Assembly (NCBI RefSeq): GCF_019679435.2 | Contig: NZ_CP139781.1 | Coordinates: 4,125,753 to 4,189,752, forward strand | Length of the DNA: 64,000 bases | Reading direction: 5' to 3' | Origin: Actomonas aquatica | Lineage (GTDB): Bacteria; Verrucomicrobiota; Verrucomicrobiia; Opitutales; Opitutaceae | Part shown: positions 1 to 9,165 of the stretch, in pieces | How the letters are laid out: each line of letters opens with the position of its first letter | Numbering within the stretch: position 1 is the stretch's first letter | The notes under the pieces: model-generated | The model's database searches: none | Told to the model about the DNA's origin: nothing | What the model saw: the letters and a program-made list of their open reading frames with translations, nothing else | Position numbers and translations under genes: made by a program

Positions 1-675
1 GTCGAGGAAGGGTTGCTCGGACTTGGTGACCACGGTGGGCAGGACCAGCGGGCGGGTGACGTTGCCGCCGCCGGAGGCGCGCACGAGGGTGTGGAACTCG
101 GTATTCAGCTCGGCCAGCAAGGTGCGCGACTGCTCGTCGCTCATGTTCTCGAAAACGGGCTCGTTGATGCTCTCGAACATGAGCTCGGCCGGGTGGTTGG
201 CGAAGCGGGTGCTGAGCTGGGTCCAGAGGGCGCGGTAGCGGGCGAGCACGGTCTCGCGCTCGGTGGGCATCTTTTCCACCCACTGCCAGGAGTCGTGGTG
301 GAGGTTGAGCATGACGTGCAGGTTGGCGGCGAGGGCCCAGTCGACGATCTGTTCCACGCGGTCGAGCCAGGCGGCGTTGATGGTGTAGTCGGGCGCCGGA
401 CCGGTGTGGTCGGTCCACGTCACCGGAATCCGGATACTGTTAAAACCCTCGGCGGCAATGGCCTGAATGAGCTCCTCGGTGACAAGCGGATTGCCCCAGG
501 AGGTTTCGGTGGGAATGGCGTCGAGCGTATTGCCGAGGTTCCAGCCGGGCTGCATCTCATCGACGTAGGTCTGGATGCTGGTGGATTGGGCTGACAGCGT
601 GGAAAGGAACGCGGCCGAGCAAAGCAACACGGCGGCGCAGCGCCGCACGAAGCGCGAGAGGGGGAGGAGGGTCAT
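1..675 (-). CDS. Secreted GH5 endoglucanase-like glycoside hydrolase, C-terminus cut by window edge
   Basis: Translating the minus strand from an ATG at 675 gives 225 residues that stay open to base 1. Residues 1 to about 30 form a signal peptide (RR, hydrophobic core, LSAQS). The mature part begins with the GH5 cellulase hallmarks MQPGWNLGNTLDA (about 41-52) and SWGNP. It continues with RIPVTW near residue 85, NLHHDSW at 124-130, and the acid/base motif FESINEP, where E172 is the expected catalytic acid. The nucleophile Glu lies beyond the edge. GH5 enzymes hydrolyse beta-1,4-glucans or mannans outside the cytoplasm. Family assignment is strong; the exact substrate is unknown. No clear Shine-Dalgarno precedes the ATG. 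Confidence 0.9.
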   Translation of the reverse strand, partial: MTLLPLSRFVRRCAAVLLCSAAFLSTLSAQSTSIQTYVDEMQPGWNLGNTLDAIPTETSWGNPLVTEELIQAIAAEGFNSIRIPVTWTDHTGPAPDYTINAAWLDRVEQIVDWALAANLHVMLNLHHDSWQWVEKMPTERETVLARYRALWTQLSTRFANHPAELMFESINEPVFENMSDEQSRTLLAELNTEFHTLVRASGGGNVTRPLVLPTVVTKSEQPFLD

Positions 676-793
676 GGCGAGGGTTTGTGGGTCAGCGGGA
701 CGAATCGAACCGCACACGGCAACTCAACGTCGATATAACGTTAAATCAAACTTTAGCGGACGCTTTCTCGCAGACCGGGCGTGGTCGCTACGG

Positions 794-1252
794 CTATTCG
801 ACATGAATGCGAGCGTGGACGGACGGTGGGCGTTCCCATTGGCCCCAGGAACCGGGCCAGTCGATGGGGCGGCCGGCGAAACCCACGTCGCCATCAGGGC
901 CGCCGCGGAAGGCGGCGCGGACCCGCACCAGGATGTCGACTCCGGCGCTTTGAGCGGGGGCGGCAAAAACGTAGTGCACCTGCGGTTCGCCGGGTTGGGC
1001 GTAGTGGTTGAGGGTCCAGGTTTCGCCGCCATCGAGGGAGCATTCGACTTGGAAAAATTCGATCCACTCGGCGGGGGCATGCACCGTCTCAGCTTCGATC
1101 GTGATGTGGGCGGTCTCGCCGGCGCGCACAAAGACAGGGGCGGCGATGGTGAGTGTGCGGTCAGGCGGTGGGGGCGGGGTGCGGAAGACCAGCGCCAGCA
1201 AGCCGCCCAGAGCCAGGGTAAAGAGGAGGATGGCAGGCGCGGTGGGTTTCAT
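794..1252 (-). CDS. Small exported or membrane-anchored protein of unknown function
   Basis: The frame extends further upstream but the likely start is the ATG at 1252, because it opens directly into a hydrophobic helix (ILLFTLALGGLLALVF, about residues 8-23) followed by a proline run. That leaves about 152 residues. The remainder looks like one beta-sandwich of the Ig/FN3 kind, with alternating beta strands, EWIEFFQVECSLDGG, and a C-terminal strand ending VHARIHVE. I do not recognise a named family. The helix has no lipobox, so a single N-terminal anchor or cleaved signal are both possible. It lies between the GH5 gene and a divergent membrane protein gene. Function unknown. Confidence 0.6.
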   Translation of the reverse strand: MKPTAPAILLFTLALGGLLALVFRTPPPPPDRTLTIAAPVFVRAGETAHITIEAETVHAPAEWIEFFQVECSLDGGETWTLNHYAQPGEPQVHYVFAAPAQSAGVDILVRVRAAFRGGPDGDVGFAGRPIDWPGSWGQWERPPSVHARIHVE

Positions 1253-1387
1253 GAAGCAGGCTCGCGCTGGACCACAGCGGGCATCGGGGAGGGAAGCAAG
1301 GACGGGGCGGCGGGGTCGGGAAATGAAATGAGTTGTCTGATGTGGCGACTGCCGACGTGTTGAAGGCGATGCGACGATGCGGGAGTT

Positions 1388-3211
1388 ATGAGCGTTTCTA
1401 GTCTGGTGGGCGTAATAGCGACCGGCGGTGGCGCCGTGACGGCCCCTCTGGCCGGAGCGGTGAGTGTGCTGCTGGTGCTGTTGCCGGGGCTGGCGTTGTC
1501 GCTGCTCACCCGGCCGGCGCATGCGGTGGAGCGGCTGGCGCACAGCGTGATCCTGTCATGCTTGGTTGGATACGTTTCATTCTGGGTTTACCTGCAGGAC
1601 TTTGCGTGGGGACGTTGGTTCACGATGGGGGTGCTGGGCGTGAGTGCACTGGCGTTGGGCGTCGCTGCGGTGGTGGCGCGGGCGAAGATATTTGAGGCGG
1701 AGTTGCTGCGGGTGCTGGGCATCGTGTTGGCGACGGTGGTGGTGTATCTCAGCGTGCTTAACCTGGTATCCTTCGACGGTTCACAAGGGCAGTTGGCGAA
1801 TACGTTTTTTTTCCCGCAGTGGAACGACAACACGGTGCAGGATTCGGCGGCGGCTCAGCTCTTTGCCGGGCAGTCGATGGAGAAGGTGGAAGGGTGGCGG
1901 CTGAGTGAGCGGCCGCCCTTGCAGGCGGGCTTCCTGGTGATGTCGGGCGTGCCGTTTTTCGGCTCTTCGCTGTGGCTGCAGGCGGCGGGGGTGGCGGTGA
2001 ATTCGCTGTGGGTGATCGCGCTGGCTTATGTCGGTTTGATGGCCGGGCTGACGCGGCGGGCGCTGGGCCGTGTGCTGTGGTTGGCGGTGTTGGTGGGTTT
2101 TTTATTCAACAGCAGTGTTTACGTCTGGCCCAAGCTGCTGGCGGGCACGTTGGTCGTGCTGGGTGCGGCCTATTGGTGGTATGCCGGCACGGGAGCAGCG
2201 ATGGGCGGTCGCTTGTGGCTCGGCATTGTGGCGTGGGGTGGTGCGTGGTTTGCGCATCCGGCGACTGGTTTCGCGGTGGGCCTGGCGGTCGCGTGTGGCG
2301 CGGTGGTGGGCTGGCGGATGATCCGGCAACGGCCGCCGCACCGCGTTTGGACGCTGGCGGTGTTGGCACTCACCTTGGCGTGGATGTTGGTGCCGTGGAG
2401 CCTTTACAAGAGCCGTCAGCCGACGGCAGAGAACGTGTTGCTGCACTACCATCTCGGTGGGGTCTTTGACGGGCAGACTGATGGATCGGTGGCCGATACC
2501 ATTGTCGCGTCCTATCAGCAGCGCTCGGTCGGTGAAGTGATGGCGCGCAAATGGAACAACCTGCGCACGCTGCTCCTCCCGTGGGGCGACTACGGCGAAG
2601 GGGCGATCGAATGGCGGCGCCGCGACTACTACCACCTGAGCGCGGCGCTCGGGGTGTTGAACGTCGGTTGGCTGGTTTGGCTGGCGCACGGAGTGGCGAG
2701 GTGGCGGAGGCGCCGAACGCCGGCGGCGGACGAAATGGAAACGGTTCCGCGGATGGGACCACCGTTCATTGGTGCACTGTTGGTGCTCGGGGTCTGGGTG
2801 CTGTTGGAGTTCGGGGCGTTGGCACCAGAGATCGCGGTGTGGCTGGAGCACGATTTTGGGCCGCCGCTTGCGCTGACGATTTTGCACCAAGGTTCCTACG
2901 CGCCCTACCTGTTGCTCGTGTTGGTGGCCGCGGCTTGGGTCGCTCAACTCCCGGACTGGGCGTGGCGCACGGTGGCCGGCCTGCACCTCGCGGTGTTTGG
3001 CTGGTTTTATGGACTCACGCCGCGAGCGCTGGATGGCGCCGGCGGCGTGAATATCGCAGTGGTCCTCACGCTGGGGGCAGGTCTGGCGGGACTCTGCCTC
3101 GCGTGTCTGGGCCGGTGGTCAGAGCCGCCTCACTCTTCGAGCGCGTCGAGCACGATGCCGGGGGTGAGGAGCTCGGGGAGGACGACCGGGTCGGGTTCGC
3201 CGGGTTTGTAG
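1388..3211 (+). CDS. Polytopic membrane protein, possible GT-C-type glycosyltransferase
   Basis: This 607-residue protein is dominated by about a dozen hydrophobic helices, beginning at residues 15-40 and 50-68. A first large non-cytoplasmic loop (about 135-180) carries acidic residues (FPQWNDNTVQD) and the short motif SERPPLQAG. That pattern resembles the first periplasmic loop of lipid-linked-sugar GT-C transferases such as the PMT/ArnT group. Resemblance is by architecture and a short motif only. GGGAG lies a few bases before the ATG. The last 27 or so codons run antisense into the 3' end of the dsbD-like gene (3130-3211), so the true C-terminus deserves care. No pathway partner is adjacent. 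Confidence 0.65.
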   Translation: MSVSSLVGVIATGGGAVTAPLAGAVSVLLVLLPGLALSLLTRPAHAVERLAHSVILSCLVGYVSFWVYLQDFAWGRWFTMGVLGVSALALGVAAVVARAKIFEAELLRVLGIVLATVVVYLSVLNLVSFDGSQGQLANTFFFPQWNDNTVQDSAAAQLFAGQSMEKVEGWRLSERPPLQAGFLVMSGVPFFGSSLWLQAAGVAVNSLWVIALAYVGLMAGLTRRALGRVLWLAVLVGFLFNSSVYVWPKLLAGTLVVLGAAYWWYAGTGAAMGGRLWLGIVAWGGAWFAHPATGFAVGLAVACGAVVGWRMIRQRPPHRVWTLAVLALTLAWMLVPWSLYKSRQPTAENVLLHYHLGGVFDGQTDGSVADTIVASYQQRSVGEVMARKWNNLRTLLLPWGDYGEGAIEWRRRDYYHLSAALGVLNVGWLVWLAHGVARWRRRRTPAADEMETVPRMGPPFIGALLVLGVWVLLEFGALAPEIAVWLEHDFGPPLALTILHQGSYAPYLLLVLVAAAWVAQLPDWAWRTVAGLHLAVFGWFYGLTPRALDGAGGVNIAVVLTLGAGLAGLCLACLGRWSEPPHSSSASSTMPGVRSSGRTTGSGSPGL

Positions 3212-5220
3212 ATCAGGTTGAATGGGACGGCGCTCCGGTTCCACTTGGCGAGCTCGGCGGTGATGGCCGGATCGCGGTTGGTCCAGTCGGCTTTGAGCGT
3301 GAGCACGTTGGCGTCACGGAAGGTTTCCTTCACGTCCTCGGAGTTGAAAACGAGCTTCTTGTTGGCCTGGCAGGTGGCGCACCAGCGAGCGGTGAAATCG
3401 ACGTAGACGGGGCGGCCTTCGGCGCGGGCGGCGGCGATGGCTTCGGGGCTCCACTTTTCCCACACGACGTCGTTGGGGGCGGGGGGCTTGGGCCAGCCGA
3501 AGGCGGTGCCGGCGCCGAGCAGGAGCAGGCCGGCGGCGATGCCGATGCGGCGGCGCGTGGCCTTAGCGCCGGGAGCGGCGTAGCGGCCGTAGAACCAGAC
3601 GCCAAAGGCGATGAGGGTGAGGCCAAAGATGGCGTTGAGCGCGCCGCCTTCGGTGGTCTGACCAATCAGAACCCAGACAAGGTATCCAACGGTCGCATAC
3701 AGCGGGAAGGCCATGGCCTGCTTGAAGGTCTCCATCCAGGCGCCCGGGCGCGGCAGCACTTTGACCGCGCCGGGGAAGAGGGAGAGCAGCAGGTAGGGCA
3801 GGCTCAGGCCGACGGCGATGACGGTGAAGATCAGGAACGACTCGGCGACGGAAACGGCCAGCGCGGCGCCGAGGGCGGGCGCGAGGAAGGGAGCGCTGCA
3901 GGGCGTGGCGACGACGGTGGCGAGCACGCCGGTGAAGAAGGTGCCGGTGAGTCCGTCCTTGGACTGGAGCTTGGCACCGACACCGGTGGCGCTGAGGCCG
4001 AACTCAAACACGCCGCTCATCGCGAGCGCGAAGATGAGCATGACGGCGGCGAGCACGAAGATGAAGGCGGGCGACTGGAGTTGGAATCCCCAGCCGAGTT
4101 GGTCACCGCCGGCGCGGAGCACGGCGAGCAGGCCGGCCAGCGCCCAGAAGGAGGCGAGCACGCCGAGGGCGAACACCCAGCCATGCATGGCGACCTTGCG
4201 GCGGTCGGCGCCGGCTTGGTTGACGAAGCCGAGGATCTTGATGCCGAGCACCGGGAAGACGCAGGGCATAAGGTTGAGAATGAGGCCGCCCACGAAGGCG
4301 AGGGCGAGCGTGCCGATGAGGTTGGTCGAACCGGCGGCGGGCGCAGCATCGGCGGAGGTCGCCGTGCCGTCGGCCGTGGTGGCAGTGGCGGGAGCCGCGC
4401 CGAAAGCGACATCGACGGCGAGACCCTGCAGGTTGCGATCGCCGACCCAGGCGTTGTCCTGGCGGAGCACGCCCATGAGACGGTCGCCGTCGCCCATGTA
4501 GTATTCGGAGACGGGCAGGGTGACGGTGAGAGTGCCGTCGGCAAAGGTGTGCGATTGCGGCAGGTCAAACTGCACGAGCGCGTCGCTGGCGAAGAACCAC
4601 GGGTTGGTCGGTTCGGCGTCGAGGCCGCTGACGGTGAGGGTGACCGCGGTGGCGCTCTTGCTGGCGGAGACTTGGAGATCGGTCGGCAGGACCGGGAGCG
4701 TGTTGATCGTGGCGCGCACCTCGTCGCCGTGGTCGGCGTGTGGCTGGCGCGGGGTGTTGGCGTCGACGACCGGCAGGGTGAGTGCGAAGGGCGCGTCGCC
4801 CGGAATGCAGACGTCGGCACACATGAGCCAGTCGGCGTGGCCCTGGAGGGTGACTTCGGTGCCGGGCGTGAGGTCGGCGGGCGGGGTGAGTGTCACCGGA
4901 AGGTAGGTGACGTTTTCGTAGCCATTGCCGGTGATGGTGCCGTGGGAATCGCGGATTATGCTGGGTGTGGGCCATTGGATTTCGCCGGCGGTCCAGCCCT
5001 CGGGCAGTTGCCACTCGATGGAGGTCGGGTAGCCGGTGCCGGCATTGATCCAGTAGGAATGCCAATGGGATTCGTGTTCGAGGCGCAGGGCGACGGTGAT
5101 GGGTTCGCCGGGACGCACGGCGGCGTCGGCCGAGGCGAGCGAGGCCTCAACTTGGGCGAAGGCGACCTGGGTGAGCAGGAGGCTGGCGAGCACCGCGCTG
5201 AGTTTGCGGAGGAAATTCAT
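3130..5220 (-). CDS. dsbD: DsbD-family thiol:disulfide reductase
   Basis: The 696-residue protein has the full DsbD layout. A signal peptide ends near FAQ23. A periplasmic beta-domain follows with a CADVC pair at Cys134/Cys138. A multi-helix membrane core (about 300-565) contains NLMPCVFP and TPCSAPF, the two membrane cysteines that shuttle electrons. A C-terminal thioredoxin domain carries WCATC at 613-617. DsbD proteins pass reducing power from cytoplasmic thioredoxin to periplasmic thiol proteins. It is the last gene of the minus-strand cluster behind two cysteine-synthase-like proteins and an M16 peptidase, 78 bases after the previous stop. Likely clients (inference) are the exported TlpA-like proteins encoded nearby. 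Its 3' end overlaps the convergent membrane protein gene by 82 bases. Confidence 0.9.
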   Translation of the reverse strand: MNFLRKLSAVLASLLLTQVAFAQVEASLASADAAVRPGEPITVALRLEHESHWHSYWINAGTGYPTSIEWQLPEGWTAGEIQWPTPSIIRDSHGTITGNGYENVTYLPVTLTPPADLTPGTEVTLQGHADWLMCADVCIPGDAPFALTLPVVDANTPRQPHADHGDEVRATINTLPVLPTDLQVSASKSATAVTLTVSGLDAEPTNPWFFASDALVQFDLPQSHTFADGTLTVTLPVSEYYMGDGDRLMGVLRQDNAWVGDRNLQGLAVDVAFGAAPATATTADGTATSADAAPAAGSTNLIGTLALAFVGGLILNLMPCVFPVLGIKILGFVNQAGADRRKVAMHGWVFALGVLASFWALAGLLAVLRAGGDQLGWGFQLQSPAFIFVLAAVMLIFALAMSGVFEFGLSATGVGAKLQSKDGLTGTFFTGVLATVVATPCSAPFLAPALGAALAVSVAESFLIFTVIAVGLSLPYLLLSLFPGAVKVLPRPGAWMETFKQAMAFPLYATVGYLVWVLIGQTTEGGALNAIFGLTLIAFGVWFYGRYAAPGAKATRRRIGIAAGLLLLGAGTAFGWPKPPAPNDVVWEKWSPEAIAAARAEGRPVYVDFTARWCATCQANKKLVFNSEDVKETFRDANVLTLKADWTNRDPAITAELAKWNRSAVPFNLIYKPGEPDPVVLPELLTPGIVLDALEE

Positions 5221-5298
5221 GATACGTGCAGACTGGTGAAAGGGGGGAGAGGCGCAACCGGCGCGGATTGTTCCCGGGAAAGGTCGATCGGTATCCGT

Positions 5299-6279
5299 TT
5301 AGCCGGTGACGTCGTGATGAAACAGGCGGGTGGAGTAATAACGTTCGGCGCGGTCGCAGAGGATGGTGGCGACCTGGGCTTGTGGGCCGAGTTCGTGGGC
5401 GAGGTGCAGGGCGGCGCAGAGGTTGGCGCCCGAGGAGGTGCCGACGAGCAGGCCGAATTCGCGAGCGAGGCGCTGGGTCATGGCGAGGGCGTCGGCGCTG
5501 CTGACCTTGCATTTGCGATCGATCGGCGCCTCGCGCACCAGCGGCGGCACGTAGCCACCGGCGATGCCTTCAATGGCGTGACAACAGGGCAACTCGCCAG
5601 CAAGCATGGCGGCTTCGGACGGCTCCATCGCGACGACGAGGGTGTCGGCGTGGGCGGCTTTCAAGGCGCGACCGCAACCGGTGATGGTGCCGCCGGTGCC
5701 GTAGCCGGACACGAAGGCATCGACGCGGCCGCCGGGAATCTGGCGCAGGATTTCCGGGCCCGTGGTTTCCTCGTGGTCCTGCGCGTTGAGGGGGTTCTCA
5801 AACTGGCAGGGCAGGAAATAACGCGGATCGGCGGCGGCCATCTCGCGGGAGAGCGCGATGCCCGTGCCGTAACCATCGGTGGTGGTGAAGAGCTGGATCG
5901 ACGCGCCGAAGTGGCCGATGAGGTGGCGACGTTCCACGCTGGCCGATTCGCTCATGAGGATCTTCACGGCGTAGCCCTTGGCGGCGCCCACCATGGCGAG
6001 CGCGATGCCGGTATTGCCGGAGGTGCACTCGAGAATGATCGAACCAGGATGCAGCAGCCCGCGCTTCTCGGCATCGTTGATGATGTGCAGCGCGAGACGG
6101 TCTTTGATGGAGCCCGACGGATTCAGATACTCGGCCTTGGCGTAGATGGTTATCCCCTCGGCAGCGAAGTGCAGCGGCAACAGGGGCGTATTGCCGATAA
6201 GATTGAGCACGGGCGAAGAGGCCGCGGCGGAGCGGGAGGCGGACGCGTAGGGCATGGCGAAGGGAAGGTGAGCCTTCAT
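5299..6279 (-). CDS. Cysteine-synthase-like PLP enzyme, copy 1
   Basis: This fold-type II PLP protein is close to O-acetylserine sulfhydrylase and cystathionine beta-synthase. Lys59 in NPSGSIKDR is the expected Schiff-base lysine. TSGNTG at 87-91 binds the substrate carboxylate, GYGTGGTITG binds phosphate, and GTSSGAN lies near the C-terminus. I start it at 6279 because that ATG overlaps the peptidase stop codon (TAATG), which implies translational coupling; an in-frame ATG at 6306 also exists. Length is about 326 residues, normal for the family. Unusual features are ILMSESAS where CysK has MPE, and a double cysteine in GELPCCHAIEG. Real substrates may not be acetylserine plus sulfide. It shares both deviations with the paralogue at 9166-10152. 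Confidence 0.88.
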   Translation of the reverse strand: MKAHLPFAMPYASASRSAAASSPVLNLIGNTPLLPLHFAAEGITIYAKAEYLNPSGSIKDRLALHIINDAEKRGLLHPGSIILECTSGNTGIALAMVGAAKGYAVKILMSESASVERRHLIGHFGASIQLFTTTDGYGTGIALSREMAAADPRYFLPCQFENPLNAQDHEETTGPEILRQIPGGRVDAFVSGYGTGGTITGCGRALKAAHADTLVVAMEPSEAAMLAGELPCCHAIEGIAGGYVPPLVREAPIDRKCKVSSADALAMTQRLAREFGLLVGTSSGANLCAALHLAHELGPQAQVATILCDRAERYYSTRLFHHDVTG

Positions 6280-9125
6280 TATTGGAACTGGCGGGTGGTC
6301 TTCCAAGCCTCGCGATCGGTGAAGGTGGCGGGCACGGCGGACTCGGTGTGGTTTTCGCCGGAGAGCAGCACGAGGCGCTCGCGTTTGCCGGGGCCGCTCA
6401 GAACGTTCGTCAACAGGCTGACGAGTTCGGGCTGGGTGAGCTCCTCGAGGGCGGCGAGGGTGGCGGCGCGGCGTTCCCAGTCTTCGTCGTAGGTGAAGGC
6501 GAGGCTGAAGAAGCGGCCGGCTTTTTCGGCGAGACTCTTGTCCTTGGCTTCGAGGTTGGAGCGGGCGCCGGAAATGAGGGTGGCGAACGCCTCGGGGGAG
6601 AGCTCAGCCAACTGCGCGGGCAGCGTGGCAATGAAGGTCTCGGCGCGCTCCCGCAGGGCGTCGGGGTCGTGGGTGCTGGATTGGATCACGAAGTAGAGCG
6701 AGCGGGTCTGGCGGGAGCTGCTGCTGCCGGCGCCGACGATGTAACCCAGTTGCTGGCTGGTGCGCAGCTCGTTGAAGAAGGGCTGGGCGATGAAATTGCC
6801 GAGCACGGTGGCGGCGGCGCGCTGGCGGGCGTCGGCGCCAGGCAGGAAGAGCTGGGTGCTGAACACGGAATTCACGCCCGCCGTGGTGTCGACATCGGCG
6901 ATCACTTCACCGGGCTCCTGCAGAAGCTCGCGGGGCCGGCGTAGTTTATCCTCGGATACGGCGGCGAAGTCCAAGCCGTCGCGCAGCTCCCGCGATGTGG
7001 TCAGCGCGGTCTCGGGGGCGACGTGGCCGTGCACGATACCTTCGAGCGTGCCGGCGGCAAAAAACGCTTCGGCGACGGCGGCAACCTCGTCCCATGTGGC
7101 GGCTTCGGCGGTCGGCAGGAGTTGGTCGGGCAGAAAGTTGTAGGCGTTGCTCCAGGCGCTGCGGCGGGCGTTGGCGAGTTGGAAGGCTTCGGTCTGCGGG
7201 AAGCTGCGCAGCGTGCGCAGGTAACCTTCCTTGAGGGCGGCGAAACGTTCGGGGGTGGGCGCGATGTGCGGCAGCAAGTCCACGGTTTCGCGGGCGAAGC
7301 GCAGTGCGGAGTCGCCGAAGCCGGTCACGGTGAGGTCGAAGCCGGTGGCGGAGACGCCGACATTGAAGCTCAGACCCGCGCGAGCGGCTTCATCGGCGGT
7401 GGCGTTGAGCGCGTCGCCGAGGCTGGCCTCGAAGAGGGCGAGCAGGGCGGTTTCGCGTGGACTGATCGCGGCGCCGGCCGGCACGAAGCGGAAGCGCAGG
7501 CTGGTTTGCGGACGTTGAAACTCGAGGTCGGGCGCGTAGAAGAGGGTGAGGCCGGGCTCGCGGGTGAGCAGGGTGGGGCGTTCGACGAGGAGGCTGGGAG
7601 CGGCCGGCACGTAGGGATTGGCGCGGGGGAGGGCAAAGGTGCCGTCGGCCGGGTCGCGGGCGTCGAGCAGGCGCTGGTAGGCCGGGCCGGTGTCCTCAGA
7701 ATATGAATACGCGGTGCCGTAGAACTCCTCGGTGCGGTCGGTGGGGACGCCCTTGGCGGTGAACACGGCGATCAGGTTGTCGGGCGTGAGCTGGTTGAGG
7801 ATGTTGCGGTAGTCGGCTTCGTCCGGCGCGACCCAGACGTGGGGCACGCGTTCGGCGACGGCGAGTGGGTAGAACAGCGCCTGGTTGGCGAGAGCGGTGG
7901 CGAGGCGGGCGCCTTCGCCGCGGTCGTTGTAGGTCTCGTTGAGGGCGGCGATGCGGGCGGTCTCCTCCCAGAGGGTGGTGGGGAATTCGCTGTGCTGGAG
8001 GAAGTCGATGTAGCCGAAGATGAGGTCGAGGACGCGGGGGAGATCCGCGGCGCCTTCCGGCGTGAGCGACACGCTGAGGCTGAGGGAACTGTAGTCGGCC
8101 GTGCGGTCCCAAATGCCGCCGCCGGCATTGAGGGCGAGACCGGCTTCTTTGAGGGCGTGTTCGAGTCCGCCGGCGCTGGAGTGTGAGAACAGGCGGGCGA
8201 TCAGTGCATCGTTCTTGGCCCCGAAGTTGGTGCGGGTGGCGGTGAGCGGAAACTGGAGTTGCAGGGCGCGCACCTCGCGCACGGGTTCGACCTGCGCGAG
8301 ACGGAAAGCGGCCAGGCGTGGTTGGTAGGTGGCGGTGTGGTGCAGGGGGCCGAGTTCGCGATTGGGGATGGCGGAAAAGTGGCGACGCGCCATGGCCTCG
8401 AGTTCGGTGAGCGGGGCGGCGCCGGTGATGGCGAGCGCCATGCGGTCGGCGCTGTAGTAAGCGTTGAAGAAGGCGCGCACGGTGGCGGAGTCGGCGTGGG
8501 CGAGCGTGTCCTTGTTGCCGGCCGTGAAGCGGGACTCAGGCGAGTCGGGGGCGTAGAGTTCGCGCATGACATTGTAGATGCGGCGGCCGTCGTTCTGGAC
8601 GTGGCGCATGACCTCGTTGTGCACCGCGTTGACTTCACGCTCGGTGAAGGTGGGGGTGAAGAGCGGGGCGATGAAAAACTGGGCGAAACGGTCGAGGGTG
8701 TCGTCGAGCGCCTCGTGGCGGACTTCAAACTGGTAGTTGGTGTGGTCGGAGGAGGTATAGGCGTTGGTGTAACCGCCGTTGTTTTTCACGAAGGTGCCGT
8801 ATTCGCCCTCGTCGGGAAATTTTTCGGTGCCGAGGAAGAGCATGTGCTCGGTGAAGTGGGCGAGGCCGGTGGCTTCGAGTGGGTCCTCCAGCTGGCCGAC
8901 ATGAACGGCGAGCGCAGCAGCGGATTTGTTGAAGGAGGGATCGCTCACCAGCAGCACGCGCAGGCCGTTGTCCAACACGAGTCGGCCAAAGGTTGCCTGA
9001 TCGGTCGGGGCGACTTCGCGCGGCGGCAAGTCTGTCGGCCGGGCGGTGGCGTGGGTGGCGGTGGCGGTGGCGAGTGCGGCCAGGAAGGTGCCGGCCAGCA
9101 GAGAGAGGCGAAGGAGTCGGGTCAT
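6279..9125 (-). CDS. Periplasmic M16 (pitrilysin/insulysin-type) zinc peptidase
   Basis: The 948-residue protein starts with a signal peptide (about residues 1-27, ending in an Ala/Thr-rich cleavage region). The inverted zinc motif is complete: H90-F-T-E93-H94, then E171 exactly 76 residues after H94, which is the classic HxxEH(X76)E arrangement of active pitrilysins. The length matches single-chain M16A peptidases with four homologous domains rather than the two-subunit forms. M16 enzymes enclose and cut peptides of roughly ten to a few tens of residues. It is flanked on both sides by cysteine-synthase-like genes and coupled to the downstream one by a TAATG overlap. A role in trimming an imported or home-made peptide is inferred from context. 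Confidence 0.92.
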   Translation of the reverse strand: MTRLLRLSLLAGTFLAALATATATHATARPTDLPPREVAPTDQATFGRLVLDNGLRVLLVSDPSFNKSAAALAVHVGQLEDPLEATGLAHFTEHMLFLGTEKFPDEGEYGTFVKNNGGYTNAYTSSDHTNYQFEVRHEALDDTLDRFAQFFIAPLFTPTFTEREVNAVHNEVMRHVQNDGRRIYNVMRELYAPDSPESRFTAGNKDTLAHADSATVRAFFNAYYSADRMALAITGAAPLTELEAMARRHFSAIPNRELGPLHHTATYQPRLAAFRLAQVEPVREVRALQLQFPLTATRTNFGAKNDALIARLFSHSSAGGLEHALKEAGLALNAGGGIWDRTADYSSLSLSVSLTPEGAADLPRVLDLIFGYIDFLQHSEFPTTLWEETARIAALNETYNDRGEGARLATALANQALFYPLAVAERVPHVWVAPDEADYRNILNQLTPDNLIAVFTAKGVPTDRTEEFYGTAYSYSEDTGPAYQRLLDARDPADGTFALPRANPYVPAAPSLLVERPTLLTREPGLTLFYAPDLEFQRPQTSLRFRFVPAGAAISPRETALLALFEASLGDALNATADEAARAGLSFNVGVSATGFDLTVTGFGDSALRFARETVDLLPHIAPTPERFAALKEGYLRTLRSFPQTEAFQLANARRSAWSNAYNFLPDQLLPTAEAATWDEVAAVAEAFFAAGTLEGIVHGHVAPETALTTSRELRDGLDFAAVSEDKLRRPRELLQEPGEVIADVDTTAGVNSVFSTQLFLPGADARQRAAATVLGNFIAQPFFNELRTSQQLGYIVGAGSSSSRQTRSLYFVIQSSTHDPDALRERAETFIATLPAQLAELSPEAFATLISGARSNLEAKDKSLAEKAGRFFSLAFTYDEDWERRAATLAALEELTQPELVSLLTNVLSGPGKRERLVLLSGENHTESAVPATFTDREAWKTTRQFQ

Positions 9126-9165
9126 GGATGAAACGAAGGCGAGTGAGGGTGAGTGGCGCAGGCGC

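Noticed and set aside
2551-6492. A 1313-codon open frame on the plus strand
   Set aside because: It runs antisense to the dsbD-like and cysK-like genes, its translation is Gly/Ala/Glu-rich low-complexity sequence, and it lacks any domain. It is a by-product of high G+C codon usage.
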